Source: Sweltsa coloradensis (Eukaryota > Arthropoda > Insecta > Plecoptera > Chloroperlidae). Taken from it: a stretch of DNA of 64,000 bases. Below the pieces are notes generated by a model, which searched no databases, was not told where the DNA came from, and was given only the letters and a program-made list of their open reading frames with translations. A program made the translations under genes and the position numbers. Positions 24,501-33,885 of this stretch are shown in pieces. The stretch's first letter is position 1. Every line of letters begins with the position of its first letter. The stretch spans positions 1 to 64,000 of the forward strand of contig JAMZAV010000316.1 in the NCBI GenBank assembly GCA_024449915.1, read 5' to 3'.

Positions 24501-27122
24501 ACTCTACTCTATACCCCCCAAAATACAAAAATTTGTAAAAAAAAAAAAAAAACGGCAGCCAAGCTCTCCTTCCAAAGTCTTCGGCTGTGAATGCTGTGAG
24601 ATATAGAAGTTGAGCCAAGCATTTCATTCTTTCTCCCTAGTTTCGCATTGAAAAGAAGTAAGATCATTTCGCCTGTTGACGAGCGCCAAGCCAACCATTT
24701 TCGTGGTGAAAAAATTTTAAAATTTTAAACTCAAAATCATAAAAAAAATTACTTGGCTATTGATTTTGGTACGAGGACTCAAAAAGTCAATGGCCAAGTA
24801 ATTTTTTTATGATTTTGAGTTTAAAATTTTAACTTTTTTTACCACGAAAATGGTTGGCTTGGCGCTCGTCAACAGGCGAAATGATCTTACTTCTTTTCAA
24901 TGCGAAACTAGGGAGAAAGAATGAAATGCTTGGCTCAACTTCTATATCTCACAGCATTCACAGCCGAAGACTTTGGAAGGAGAGCTTGGCTGCCGTTTTT
25001 TTTTTTACAAATTTTTGAATTTTGGGGGGTTATCACATCTTTTTTGTTGTTTGTTTCATATCAAGGCTTAAAATATGTGAAATACGTGAAAAGGTGGATA
25101 CAGTGCCTTCTAAACAGATTGTCTAGAAACAAAAGCTACCATCTTTTTTTTTGTTTACAATCTCTAGGCCTAGTTGGCCTATGTTTTTATTAAATTTAAT
25201 ATGGTTTATGTCGTCTTGGGTTTTTGTGTGAATGATTTGTTGACCGGACTATAACACATTGACGTATAATTTTAATCAGCAATTAAAATATTAAAAATTG
25301 TAATAAATACAACATAACGTTTTTCCCAAAGTAAAGAGTGGTAGGGAACAGCGGGGTGGTGAAATATCGCTTGTCTCCTGGCGGATTATTATGTTTCATA
25401 TTATTATGTACCACTATGCCAAATTTCATGCTGAACTCATTCGGTACCTTTATGGTGAATGCTGGAAATCAAGGTAAAAATAATATAAACTATTAGGGAT
25501 GGGGGTTGAAAAAGTGTTGTTTAGGAAATGAGAATAGGCTTATTGGGTTAAAACACATTAAACATAATTTACTAATTTGAATAAAAATTCAATTTTGGTT
25601 TAGAGTTATCAATTATTCCAATTTTAGGGGATGATTTAGGGGATGTTGGGGGTGGAATATCGCTTGCATCGCGACGAATTATTTTTAATATTAGTATGTA
25701 ACATCATGCCAAATTCCATGCTGATAACTCATTAGGTGCCTTCATGGTGAATGCTGGAAATCAAGGTAAAAAATATAAACTATAAGGGATGGTGGTTGAA
25801 TAAATGTGGTTTAGGAAATGAGAATAGGCCGATTAGGTTAAAACACATTAAAAAATAATTTAAATTACTAATTTGAATAAAACATCAATTTAAGATTAGA
25901 GCTATGAATTATTCCAGTTTTAGGGGGTGTTGGGGGTGGAATATCGCTTAACTGCCTCTTGGTGGATTATTTTTCATATTATTATGTACCATCATGTCAA
26001 ATTTCATGATGATAACTCATTAGGTGCCTTCGTGGTGAATGCTGGAAATCAAGGTAAAAATAATATAAACTATTAGGGATGGGGGTTGACAAAATGTGGT
26101 TTATATAATGAGAATAGACCGTTTGGTTAAAACACATAAGAACATAATTTTAATAACCTATTTGATTAAAAATACAATTTTGGGTTAGAGCTATGAATTA
26201 TTTTAATTTTAGGGGATGATTTAGGCGGTGTTGGTGGTGGAATATTGCTTGTCTCTCGGCGGAAGTTTGTGAGTCTGAGGTACATCTAAGTGTGGTCCAA
26301 GTTTCATAGTTCTAAGATGAACCGTTTTCTCTGTAGGCTCTTATTCCCCTCTGGCAGAATCCACTACCCCCCCCCCCCCCCAACCAACCAGCCAGCCGAA
26401 CGATTATCGTCGATATTTACGCACGTTTTTAACACAGAACGGGTTATCAGATCGGGCTGATTTTTTTTCTGGTATGTCATGGACCACATATCAGGTCATA
26501 TACCGAGTTTCAAGATTGTAAATCTTTCGGGGCGGCGTGTGCAGATAGCTGAAAACCCCCCAACTCGGGTAGGAGTAAACAGGGTCGAGTTAGTCATCGC
26601 CTTCTAGCAGTCGCGTGCGCTTGGCTGCGGGCGAACGACCGTCGCCCTAGATCAAGTTTCATTGAAGCAAGAAATTCCAAACACAAAACAAATGATAGTG
26701 TTGAACCAATTTGGAAATAATCACTTATTCATTTTTTTTTAGTTGAAACCACCACGACTACAACAAGTACTACTGCCAGTACCACCCCAGGCCCGAACTG
26801 TCTCGCTACAAACTACCTGGACCTTCTCTGCCGTGAGAACAGGGTGCGACCTTCACAACATGGTAACACCTCTTGTCCCAAGGACGAGGTGCACGAGTAT
26901 CGTATCAGAGAGGCCGAGGCTGCGGCCAGGACAGCGGAGATAGAGGAAGAGACGGCCAAGGTGAAGCTAGAGGCGGCTAAGCTAGAGGTGGACGCTGCCC
27001 GGTCCCATGCTAGGGCTGAGGATTCCTGGGCTCAGAACGCCGGGGAAGAGCTCCAGTTTGAGAGGGAGCGACGCACTAAGAGTCTCCAACAATCGCAGAG
27101 CCCTCAGAGTCAGCAAGGCTAA
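16379..27122 (+). CDS. Fasciclin III-like secreted Ig-domain protein, five exons
   Basis: Exons are 16379-16430, 17153-17518, 18716-19044, 20070-20384 and 26743-27122, all joined in phase 1 with GT-AG borders. The protein has a signal peptide (MYKVLFALLVMAGLQ), three Ig-like domains of one exon each, a Thr-rich linker, a three-Cys segment and a charged coiled coil ending QSQSPQSQQG. The Ig1 and Ig2 blocks (GLGAGDCGVSL and LGAGLESGECGLHL) closely recall the unusual first Ig domain of fasciclin III, a homophilic adhesion molecule; Ig3 (CEVQESRPVANMTW) recalls its second. No membrane helix follows, so a secreted, possibly oligomeric form is inferred. Exon 3 is one base short of keeping frame. 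The 6.4-kb last intron is filled with transposons. Confidence 0.72.
17153..17518 (+). CDS. Ig gene exon 2: Ig-like domain 1
   Basis: 366 bp, phase 1 to 1. It carries four Cys (FTCSAD, AGCQVRWW, GDCGVSL, VACRV), the arrangement seen in fasciclin III Ig1. The acceptor is CTTGACTCCAG and the donor GTGAGT. GC content is much higher than in the surrounding introns. Confidence 0.82.
17670..18345. repeat. Intronic foldback element
   Basis: Sequence around 17950-18050 (GGTGTTAACTATTTTGCTCT, then GACAAAAACC) is repeated in inverted orientation at about 18165-18250 (AGAGCAAAACGGTTGACTCC). The same element occurs again in the next intron at 19375-19690, so it is a dispersed repeat. Short reading frames within it are not genes. 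Confidence 0.6.
18494..18558. repeat. GTT microsatellite
   Basis: About 21 GTT units lie in intron 2, translating as poly-Asn on the minus strand. Not coding. Confidence 0.95.
18716..19044 (+). CDS. Ig gene exon 3: Ig-like domain 2, one base short
   Basis: Preceded by an excellent acceptor (TTTCTCCCTCGTTACAG) and followed by a GTGAGT donor in phase 1. At 329 bp it is one base short of a phase 1-1 exon, while exons 2 and 4 are exact multiples of three. The reading frame matches from the CCCTACAACCTG after a C6 run (18722-18727), so one missing C there would restore everything. An alternative acceptor at 18677-18678 also keeps frame but has a poor pyrimidine tract. The domain keeps the WCRF and GECGL cysteines but lacks the canonical B- and F-strand pair. 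Confidence 0.68.
19375..19690 (+). repeat. Second copy of the intronic repeat
   Basis: Direct counterpart of 17840-18140: CACACACCCCGTCCGAGGTG here against CACACACCCCTTGTGAGGTG there, followed by GGTGGTGTCAACC and a CCGTTTTTTTACGG-like stretch. Confidence 0.65.
20070..20384 (+). CDS. Ig gene exon 4: Ig-like domain 3
   Basis: 315 bp, phase 1 to 1, acceptor TGTTGCTTCAG, donor GTGAGT. It has a canonical C-W-C pattern: ATCEVQ, MTWVLDD and LKCVVSH. There are N-glycosylation-type sites at NVT and NMT. Confidence 0.82.
20874..20933. repeat. Three ~20-bp direct repeats
   Basis: AGCTTGATGAGGTACTT occurs three times in tandem, directly before the 5' edge of the LINE. It may be part of an element boundary. 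Confidence 0.8.
20938..21586 (+). pseudogene. LINE endonuclease, C-terminal part
   Basis: The translation reads DIVLCSDHNIDLLVPSS and then SSLIDNIFTT and LSDHHLLTLNLSLP. The SDH triplet is the terminal catalytic motif of APE-type LINE endonucleases. It continues into the linker (KCHAKNIRQAKLNHNDS) leading to the reverse transcriptase, and is broken by the inserted element at 21587. The first catalytic residues are missing. Confidence 0.88.
21587..22346. mobile_element. Inverted-repeat element interrupting the LINE
   Basis: Terminal inverted repeats of 22 bp with one mismatch (left 21587-21608, beginning ATTGAATGGGCCAAG; right 22325-22346, ending CTGGCCCATTCAAT) cut the LINE frame precisely between IIE and SISLSGNISKSTW. 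Internal copies of ACTTGGTCAGTTATTG at 21791 and 22165 are inverted relative to the left end, giving a nested hairpin. About 760 bp, no transposase. The exact duplicated target is unclear because flank and terminus are themselves complementary. Confidence 0.75.
22347..24167 (+). pseudogene. LINE reverse transcriptase with one frameshift
   Basis: Blocks in order: SYRPISLLSSFSKLFEY (~22830), TKAFDTIDHTILL (~23055), CGVPQGSILGPLAYILYVND (~23240), catalytic YADD (~23335), and a long C-terminal region ending in KLPNPIKTCPTLHSFKHHL, typical of the end of jockey-superfamily proteins. The frame changes between 22980 and 23035 (ILLWTK to GLFYDM). Apart from that break the last 377 codons are open, which suggests a fairly recent copy. 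Confidence 0.9.
24513..25030. mobile_element. Large foldback element (~245-bp arms)
   Basis: The two arms (24513-24755 and 24785-25030) are near-perfect inverted copies: both contain GGCAGCCAAGCTCTCCTTCC or its complement, and the ends are ACCCCCCAAAA and TTTTGGGGGGT. The loop is only ~30 bp. TAT occurs on both sides and may be the target duplication. It sits directly after the LINE tail. Reading frames in each arm are mirror images, not genes. Confidence 0.9.
25330..26262. repeat. ~290-bp tandem repeat, about three copies
   Basis: GGTGGAATATCGCTTG-type starts recur near 25360, 25650, 25934 and 26237. Each unit also contains GGTGAATGCTGGAAATCAAG and GAGAATAGGC. Copies diverge by substitutions and small indels. 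Located in the last intron of the Ig gene. Confidence 0.88.
26364..26380. repeat. Poly-C tract
   Basis: A run of about 17 C followed by AACCAACCAGCCAGCC. Such tracts are prone to length error in assemblies. Confidence 0.9.
26743..27122 (+). CDS. Ig gene exon 5: Thr-rich linker and coiled-coil tail
   Basis: Acceptor ATTTTTTTTTTAG. It starts in phase 1 with VETTTTTTSTTASTTPGPN, a mucin-like linker, then three Cys (PNCLATN, DLLCREN, TSCPKDE). There follows a long Ala/Glu/Lys/Arg segment with heptad-like spacing (REAEAAARTAEIEEETAK onward), and the stop TAA is at 27120. No hydrophobic membrane helix is present. Confidence 0.75.
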
Positions 27123-27184
27123 GGCAGCGACCAACAGTCTAGTGGTTTACTGTTTACTTGTGTATTATTTACTGCACAATCTGA

Positions 27185-27190
27185 ATTAAA
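27185..27190 (+). promoter_or_regulatory. Candidate polyadenylation signal of the Ig gene
   Basis: ATTAAA lies 63 bp after the stop codon, a common variant of AATAAA, followed by a T-rich stretch. Confidence 0.5.
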
Positions 27191-27727
27191 ACAATGTATT
27201 TTAATAATCTGGATGTATATTTGTAACCACTTTTCCCACACTTGCATTTATTTATACCAATATTTAATATGATTAATTTATAAATTCCCACGTCACTCTA
27301 CAAGTTTAGAAATTAATTCAGAACTCTTTTTGCATATTACTTTACACCAATATTCATGCATTTACTGGTCGCAATAACATTTAAATTAGCAACAGTTATC
27401 ATCAGCTTAGGGCATTAACATCCATTGTACAAATTTGTATGGAAACAAAGTAACAGATTTGCTAAAAAATAATACAAATTCCATTTTTAACTCAATTTCA
27501 ATGTTATTGACTTGTTTCTAGGCCTGTTATCAGTGTCGCCCGTGAACTCTGACACGAGAGTGATAACACTGTGAGGTCACCGCGTGTTGTTCAAAGCCAG
27601 GCGGTGTTGTTACCAACCAAGATAGACCGGTTTAAAGTAACTACATTGAGATTCACTTTTTATATACTACATAAATTAGAAGGAATGATTGTCACTGTTA
27701 TGTAAGGAGGGTGGTTACAAATATATG

Positions 27728-27800
27728 TGTGACCCGTTGGTCCTGTGGTTAGTCTCTGCTTCCAATACAGAACATCCTCAGTTCGATTCCGACGATAGAA
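27728..27800 (+). repeat. tRNA-like sequence, probable SINE head
   Basis: GTGGTTAGTCTCTGC resembles an A box and CAGTTCGATTCC a B box, about 30 bp apart. The cloverleaf is poor and a T-rich run follows, so it is probably a tRNA-derived SINE or tRNA relic rather than a working tRNA gene. Confidence 0.5.
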
Positions 27801-28024
27801 GATTTTTTTTATTGAAATCAATTCTTGTGTTATTGTGTGCGTTAATATGAATTAATTGTGATTTTCGGCTCCTTATATTTGCGAGAGACCTGGGTTCAAT
27901 ATTCCCAATCGAGTTCTATTATCTTTATTTCTGGTTTGAATGAAATATAAATATAATAATATTTATTCGTCGATTTCATTGGTAGGGAAACACTCTGTAA
28001 TGCAACAATGAAAATCAATCCAGA

Positions 28025-28110
28025 AATTATAAAATCCATCTCAGCCGGGAATCGAACCCTGGTCCTCTGACTGAAGGCCGGATGCTATATAACCCCGAAG
28101 CTGCCAAAAC
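28025..28110 (-). repeat. tRNA-like sequence, minus strand
   Basis: The complement contains a perfect-looking B box (AGGGTTCGATTCCCG) preceded by a weak anticodon-arm-like region. No full cloverleaf is evident. Probably SINE-derived. Confidence 0.5.
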
Positions 28111-28171
28111 TACTGAATTCTTAATGTATTATAGATCTGAAACGTTTTCATGAATGAATACATGGATTCTT

Positions 28172-28655
28172 ATTGGATGAGCGAAACGAAGACTTCAATT
28201 TCACTTACCCTGAGAAAAATAGTTCTGGTGTTTTTTTTTCCGTTTTTTTTTTGTCTGTTTGCTCGCTGTCTATCGGGCAAACGGCATATCCGATCTTGAT
28301 GAAAATTTAAGGGGACCTTAGAAATCTCTTAAATTAGACCTGCCACGTTTTTGGGTACAATAATCGAAGACATATTCCTCATGAATTTTGTACTTAACGA
28401 TTGTTTCCGATTTTTAATGCAGTATTTGAGTGATATTTGGGCCGATTCTGACCAAACGGTTGGGGTTATTTCACATTGACATTGAGGTTATGGAGATGAG
28501 ATGTAGTGCCTTTTGAAAGAAAGTAAGTTAGCCATAATTTGAAGACAAAAAGGTTTTAATATAAGCCATTTACAGGTGTATAATTAACAAGTAATAACTA
28601 TAGAAACTTGACAACGATCAACCTACAATGCGTACAAAAAGCATGACTTTGGGCC
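28172..28655 (+). mobile_element. Helitron-like element, copy 2, truncated
   Basis: Begins TTGGATGAGCGAAACGAAG and follows the family interior (CCACGTTTTTGGGTACAAT, GGCCGATTCTGACCAAACGG, AGTGCCTTTTGAAAGAAAG), then diverges near 28650 before any CTAG hairpin end. Confidence 0.7.
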
Positions 28656-28953
28656 TCGAGATATGTTACTTTCTACTGTTAATTGGTGCACGCAGCCCAT
28701 GATCTAGGTGCCCGTTAGGGCGCCGCAGCCGGCGCAGGCGCGCTCAATACTCTGGCACCTTACAACAAGCAGAGTTGGGGTGATTTCGAGGTGTTACCCA
28801 GCCGACGTGAAACATTGTGTGAACTTGAAAACTATCAAAATCGAGGGGATTTAGGTACCTGACAACACATGCCAAATTTGGTTGGGGTACGAGCATTCCT
28901 TCTTGGTGAAAAAATGGCTTGAAACATGCTCAAAATCACTTTAAGGATGTTAG

Positions 28954-28990
28954 CTATACTACTACTACTGCTACTGCTACTACTACTACG
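28954..28990. repeat. CTA/CTG microsatellite
   Basis: ACTACTACTACTGCTACTGC and similar trinucleotide units lie between two partial Helitron-like copies. Confidence 0.85.
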
Positions 28991-28997
28991 GTCTAAT

Positions 28998-29230
28998 TCG
29001 TCAATTTTAATCGGCCCACGATTCTGCCCAAACAGGTGGGGCTACAACGTTCATATTTTACAGTGATATAGTGCCTTTTGAAAGACAAAGTTTAAAAAGT
29101 TTGCTGGAAGGCTTCCAAATAAAGGTTTTAATATAAGCCTTATACAAGAATATAATCAACAAGTTACTATAGTTTCTTGACAATGATCGCCTACATTGTT
29201 TAAAAAGCAAGTCTTTGGACCACTAGATAT
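28998..29230 (+). mobile_element. Helitron-like element, partial copy
   Basis: Carries only the family's 3' half: GTGGGGCTACAACGTTCATA, AGTGCCTTTTGAAAGACAAA and ATCAACAAGTTACTATAG. Like the copy ending at 28655 it runs into AAAAAGCA then CTTTGG, so both share an alternative right-hand segment. Confidence 0.6.
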
Positions 29231-29331
29231 TTTACATTCCATTGATTGGTTATACCATGGAAATTTAATTGACTTTGATAAAATCATTTTATTTTAACAA
29301 ATAATTTTACAATGGAACTTGAAAAAGTAAT

Positions 29332-29752
29332 GAGATCCCACACAATAACAAAAACTTGTAAAAATACAGCCAAACCTTACACACTGAAAAGAAATGAGAT
29401 CTAAAAAAGAGCCAAGCTCATCTACCCTTCCACATTTGCCTATTTAATTCATAAACGTACAGTGTCCCGTAACAACATCCTTGAAAAGCTTGCCAAAATA
29501 GAATTTGCATGACCATAACGATTAAATTAATTAGAAAAAAAGAATTTGGATGAACTTTTACGTTTAAATTAAAAGTTGCAAATTCTATTTTGCCAAGCTT
29601 TTCGAGGATGTTGTTACGGGACACTGTACGTTTATGAATTAATAAAGCGCAAATGTGGAAGGGTAGATGAGCTCGGCCCTTTTTTAGATCTCATTTATTT
29701 TGAGTGTAAGGTTTGCCTGTATTTTTACAAGTTTTTTAATGTGTGAGATTTA
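29332..29752. mobile_element. Foldback element (~170-bp arms)
   Basis: The arms 29332-29505 and 29576-29752 are inverted copies, for example ACAGTGTCCCGTAACAACAT at left and ATGTTGTTACGGGACACTGT at right. They differ at scattered bases and small indels. The loop is ~70 bp. Confidence 0.88.
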
Positions 29753-29944
29753 TACTACGAGCACATAGTATATACGTCTAATTCTTAATTTATCTTATTT
29801 ATCGTTTGACATTTATATTGATGTATTGGAAAAGATTTAAGAATATTTAAATCTCTGTTTGAACCCGGATTTGAACACATGGCTATCTACATTAATTTTC
29901 TATTTTCTATTTTCTTTTCTATTTTACATTCTATTACATTACTA

Positions 29945-30216
29945 AATAAATTGAGGGGGTGAGAAGCCAAGGGGAATAAGTGACATTTTGATATTTTTTA
30001 TTAAGTCGAGTTAAGTACGTCACTTCGTACCCAACAATGATATAAACTTTGTGGTAAAGGGATTTAAGTGAATTCTTGTCGAGTGCTGATTCACTTATAT
30101 CCCTTTACCACAAAGTTAATATCATTGTTGGGTACGAAATGACGTACTTAACTCGACTTAATAAAAAATATCAAAATGTAATTTAATCCCCTTGGCTTTT
30201 CACCCCCTCAATTTAT
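29945..30216. mobile_element. Foldback element (~120-bp arms)
   Basis: AAATTGAGGGGGTG at the left end and CACCCCCTCAATTT at the right end. The arms match through GGTAAAGGGAT and its complement with few differences. The loop is ~30 bp. Confidence 0.88.
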
Positions 30217-30272
30217 ATATGTATGTATTTATCTATGGCAATAAACATCTTGAATCTTGAATCTTGAATCAT
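30217..30272 (+). mobile_element. Retroelement-like 3' tail
   Basis: GGCAATAAACATCTTGAATC followed by two further TTGAATC units resembles a LINE or SINE 3' end with a short tandem tail. The body is not identified, because the foldback at 29945 lies immediately upstream. Confidence 0.45.
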
Positions 30273-30291
30273 AGACAACACATTAATAATT

Positions 30292-30439
30292 ATATAGTTG
30301 CTCCTAAGCAAGTAAGCAGATGCGCGCGGTTTCGGCGGGACAATGAGCGACCAGTATTTTAAATCGGAGACCGCTGATTGGCTACAATCCACCCGCCGGT
30401 GACGTCAGCATCTGCTTACTTGCTTCGGAACAACTATAT
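30292..30439. mobile_element. Short MITE with ~28-bp TIRs
   Basis: Left end ATATAGTTGCTCCTAAGC and onward to CAGATG; right end CATCTGCTTACTTGCTTCGG and onward to AACTATAT. The ~150-bp element has a GC-rich middle (GCGCGCGGTTTCGGCGGG) unlike its AT-rich surroundings. Confidence 0.8.
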
Positions 30440-30442
30440 CAT

Positions 30443-30880
30443 GCTGCTTTCTTATATAATGTTTTACCAATGATAACTGTCTGTATAGTAGTGGAATCAT
30501 TGGTTTAAAAAAATCTAATGATGAGATTTTGTCATTAGAAATGGAGGTGAGTGCAATACGATTTATAAGAAACAAATAAGTAAAATTGTTAATAATTGTA
30601 ATTATTAATATGGGTAAATCTTACTTACAAAAAAGAATTTAATTAAGATATATTTTTTAAAAGAGTACTTGAATTAACACACTCAGTCACATCAATGATT
30701 TTCAGTGGAGGACATTTAATTTAAAACAAACCAAACAACCTTTTTAGTAAGCTTTTCAAGAATCGCGAACTTTCTGAAGCATCTGTAATCCAAAAGCTAA
30801 TTTCACCCAAATTTTGTGATTTGCAAGCCTTTACAACACTATTTCTTCTGATAAGCACCTTCCAAGCTGCCATTGTGCTC
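30443..30880. other. Intergenic, no gene seen
   Basis: AT-rich DNA between the MITE and receptor 4. No clear repeat or reading frame. Confidence 0.5.
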
Positions 30881-32213
30881 TCAGTTAATCTGGAACATGA
30901 CCATCAGGTAGGTGACCACAGCCCCGGCCATCCCGCACAGAAGTCCGAAGTCAATGTCACAGAACCCGTTGGCTGAGAAACTCAGTCTAGTGTTCGATAT
31001 CTGGCTGAGGAACGAGTGGAATTCCTTCTCCAGCGCCTTGTGGACACTCCTCCTGCCGTCGTACAAGATGTCTTGGATCAAGAAGGCGGTGGTGTTGTAC
31101 TCTTGTCTGGTCTTGTGGCAGACGAGAGTCAGTTGGAAGGCGAGTAGAGCGTACCCCGTTGCCCAGAACACCTTGGACCAGGCCGCTAGAAGCAAGACCC
31201 GGTCACCGTCTGTTTGGAACGTCGAGACGTAACGAACAAACACGTGGGTATTGACGACGATGTTCGTTAAGGTGCTTATCAAGGTGAGAAGAAGAGGGAT
31301 GCCGTTGATGTCGGTCACGATTCGACCGATTCTGAACAGTTTGAAGTGATTTTCTCTTAGTTTTCTGATTCTCTTGATGATATCCCGTTCTTCTTCCTTG
31401 TCAGCAACGTAGTGGGCTGCCAAGCTGGATTCTATTGTTGAGATTGTAGAACGAGAGAAGAAATTGTGCCCAAAAGTTCCTTGTATTGAGGATTTAGATT
31501 GAGGGAGTTTTTGAATGTGAAAGAAAGTATTCTTATCTGCGTTTGAAATCATTATTTTCTTGGTCATGTCTAAGATTTCAGAATTAATGATGGCGATTCT
31601 TTGTTTTATTAAGAGAATCATCTTCATGAATTGTAAATTTCCCAATGTAAACCAGGGGAAATATGAAGTTTGCAAGCAAAAGCATTACTGCGGACGTGTA
31701 TTCATAACGAATAATGCTCGTTATGTGATCGAAGACTTCGAGGGCGCCAAGAAAAGCACAGACTACACAAAGAGCGATCGAGACGAGTCTCCTAGTTCGT
31801 CTGTAGACATTCCTTGGACATTCCAACAAGCTCTTGTCAATGTCCAACAGTGAGTTGAACACCCCCGAAAACTCGTGTCTGTACCACAGCAAACTCATGA
31901 CAAATGCATTGTATGTTATGTACATGAAAGACTGATTCACGGTTTCAGCGGCATGGAGCAACAACTTCAACCTCGTTGCCAAGACAGTACTTCCGTACGT
32001 TGTCTTTATCAAATAGGCAACAAAACTACTAGACACGGATATAATTATTGTTGATATTGAGTATCTTTTAGATTTTAAGGACGATTGAAACTTACGTTTC
32101 TTGGGGTTGTAATCAAATGGTGCCAAACCCAAGAAGCGGAATATTGTGAAAAGTGGTTGCATGGATGAGTGGAGATCTTGCGGCATCTTTGATGGCACCT
32201 CCTTGTCGGCCAA
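30881..32213 (-). pseudogene. Gustatory receptor 4, single-base frameshift
   Basis: Two overlapping minus-strand frames (32213 to ~31640, then ~31645 to 30881) together cover a whole receptor of ~443 residues. The N-terminus is MADKEVPSKMPQ with the family block PLFTIFRFLGLAPFDYNP; the C-terminus is FCDIDFGLLCGMAGAVVTY then LMVMFQIN, matching the helix-7 signature. The frame slips within TTTCCCCTGG near 31648: reading FIFP then WFTLGNLQF requires one C fewer in the C4 run. No other lesion is seen, so either a very young pseudogene or an assembly or polymorphism error is possible. The relic at 11788-12235 is its closest relative here. Confidence 0.85.
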
Positions 32214-33192
32214 CTTTCTTTTGTAAAACTGGATTGTATTTTCTCTTTTACTCAGTTACTGTCACAACGTGCTCAAATCTTTGTGAAACTCATTGTCCAA
32301 GTGCAAAAAATTAAGAGAAAATCCGCAATTTCGTGGTTAAAGCAGAATTATAAATTAATAGGAAAAGTTTTGTATGCACATTTTAGGCCTATAACCATAA
32401 AGATGCATGGTTAAGCTCCAAAGCCAATAGCAACTACGAAAGAAGTAACAATCTGTGCCAAACAAAACGAATTTAAATCACAAAGTTATCTAAGTTACAA
32501 AGTTGCAAATTTGTTGTATTTACACTAAAAACACGTTCTTTCGTTTTATCAAAACCCCCTTACACTGTTCATATAACTTTGTAAAATATCGTCTACAAAG
32601 CACGCCCAAAGATAAAACCTGATCAGATCTTTAATCTGAATCTACTAATTATCTTCATCCACGACAAGTGTCCTACAATCACTGCCAGCTGGATGCAACA
32701 CTCTGACTACCAGACTAGAGAACAATCTCTCTCGTGGGCCGTGACAGACTGATCTTCAGACCCGAAGCGACAAAACACTTCTTCTAATTGGTACCGAGTA
32801 ATGGAACAAACATTGAACACTGAAACACAATATCCATTCACTTCCCAACCCCCACCCATAGCTCTTCCAGATCCGCTGTCTGGTGATTGAGTGGCATACA
32901 TAAACAAGATAAAAGTTAAGTTTTCTAAACAAAGTTTTTAACAATAAGCCAGCTTCAAGGATATATTTATGGATTCACATTAATAATCCTAAAAGTTTGC
33001 CCAAAGGAGTCATTATCATGATGGATCTTTTTTCTCGGTCAATTAATTGATTTTTTTAAGAGAATTGATGGTAAAGATATAACGACTTCTTTCATCTTAA
33101 GTCATAAAAAGAAGTTTATTTCTAATTGAACAATACAACAATGGGTTACAAAGTGTCGAAAAGTAATGACTTCAAACGGAGTATTGTATTAA
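32214..33192. other. Receptor 4 upstream DNA, no gene seen
   Basis: No recognisable gene. Minus-strand frames at 32707-32944 overlap in two frames and lack motifs. Promoter elements are not evident. Confidence 0.5.
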
Positions 33193-33885
33193 CTAGGAAA
33201 ACGCTAAAGTCCCGCCGCGTTGATGGATGAGCGTTTTTTTTGTAAGTTTTTTTTTGCGTTTTGTGCATTAAAACCTTTATTTCTGTAGATTCTGACTAAT
33301 GTTTTCAACTTTTTCTTTCAAAAGGTACTACATCACCATAACCTTAATGTCCATGTGAAATCTGAACGTTGTAGCCCTACCCGTTTGGTCAGAATCGGCC
33401 CAAATGTGACGAAAATATCGCACTAAAAATTGAAAAACTAATATTAAAACCTTTATTTCTATGGATTTTAGCTAACTTTTTCAACTTTTTCTTTCAAAAG
33501 GTACTACATCACCATAATCTTAATGTCCATGTGAAATATGAACGTTCTAGCCCCACCCGTTTGGTCAGAATCGGCCCAAATGTCACGAAAATATCGCACT
33601 AAAAATCGAAAAAAATCGTAAAAGTACGATATTTATGAGAAATATTTCTTCGATTGTACCCAAAAACAATACACCTCTAAGTTCAGAGAAAACGAAGGTC
33701 CGGTCAAATTTTCATCAAGATCGCGTATGCCGTTTGCCCGGAATCGAGCGAACAAACAGACGGAAAAACAAAAAAAAAAAACAAAAAAACAAAAAAAAAA
33801 AAAAAAACACCCGAGCTAAATTTTTTGGGGGGTCAGTGAAATTGAAGTCTTCGCTTCCGCTCGCTACACTCGCTCGCTCATCCAA
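33193..33885 (-). mobile_element. Helitron-like element, copy 3
   Basis: In element orientation it starts TTGGATGAGCGAGCGAG and ends GCGTTTTCCTAG followed by T. The AACGC/GCGTT hairpin has a 12-nt loop, and an inverted GGATGAGC lies next to it. The interior block with CTTTCAAAAGGTACTACATC is duplicated in tandem (near 33313 and 33493). Confidence 0.75.

Larger units (their letters stand above)
20938..24510 (+). mobile_element. LINE inside the last intron of the Ig gene
   Basis: A 5'-truncated non-LTR element in the same orientation as the host gene. It contains the C-terminal half of the endonuclease, a full reverse transcriptase and C-terminal region, a 3' UTR, and a TACTC-type simple tail after AAATAAA (24490-24511). 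It is interrupted at 21587-22346 by an inverted-repeat element and has a further frameshift near 22995. It belongs to a different lineage from the LINE at 4231. Confidence 0.92.
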
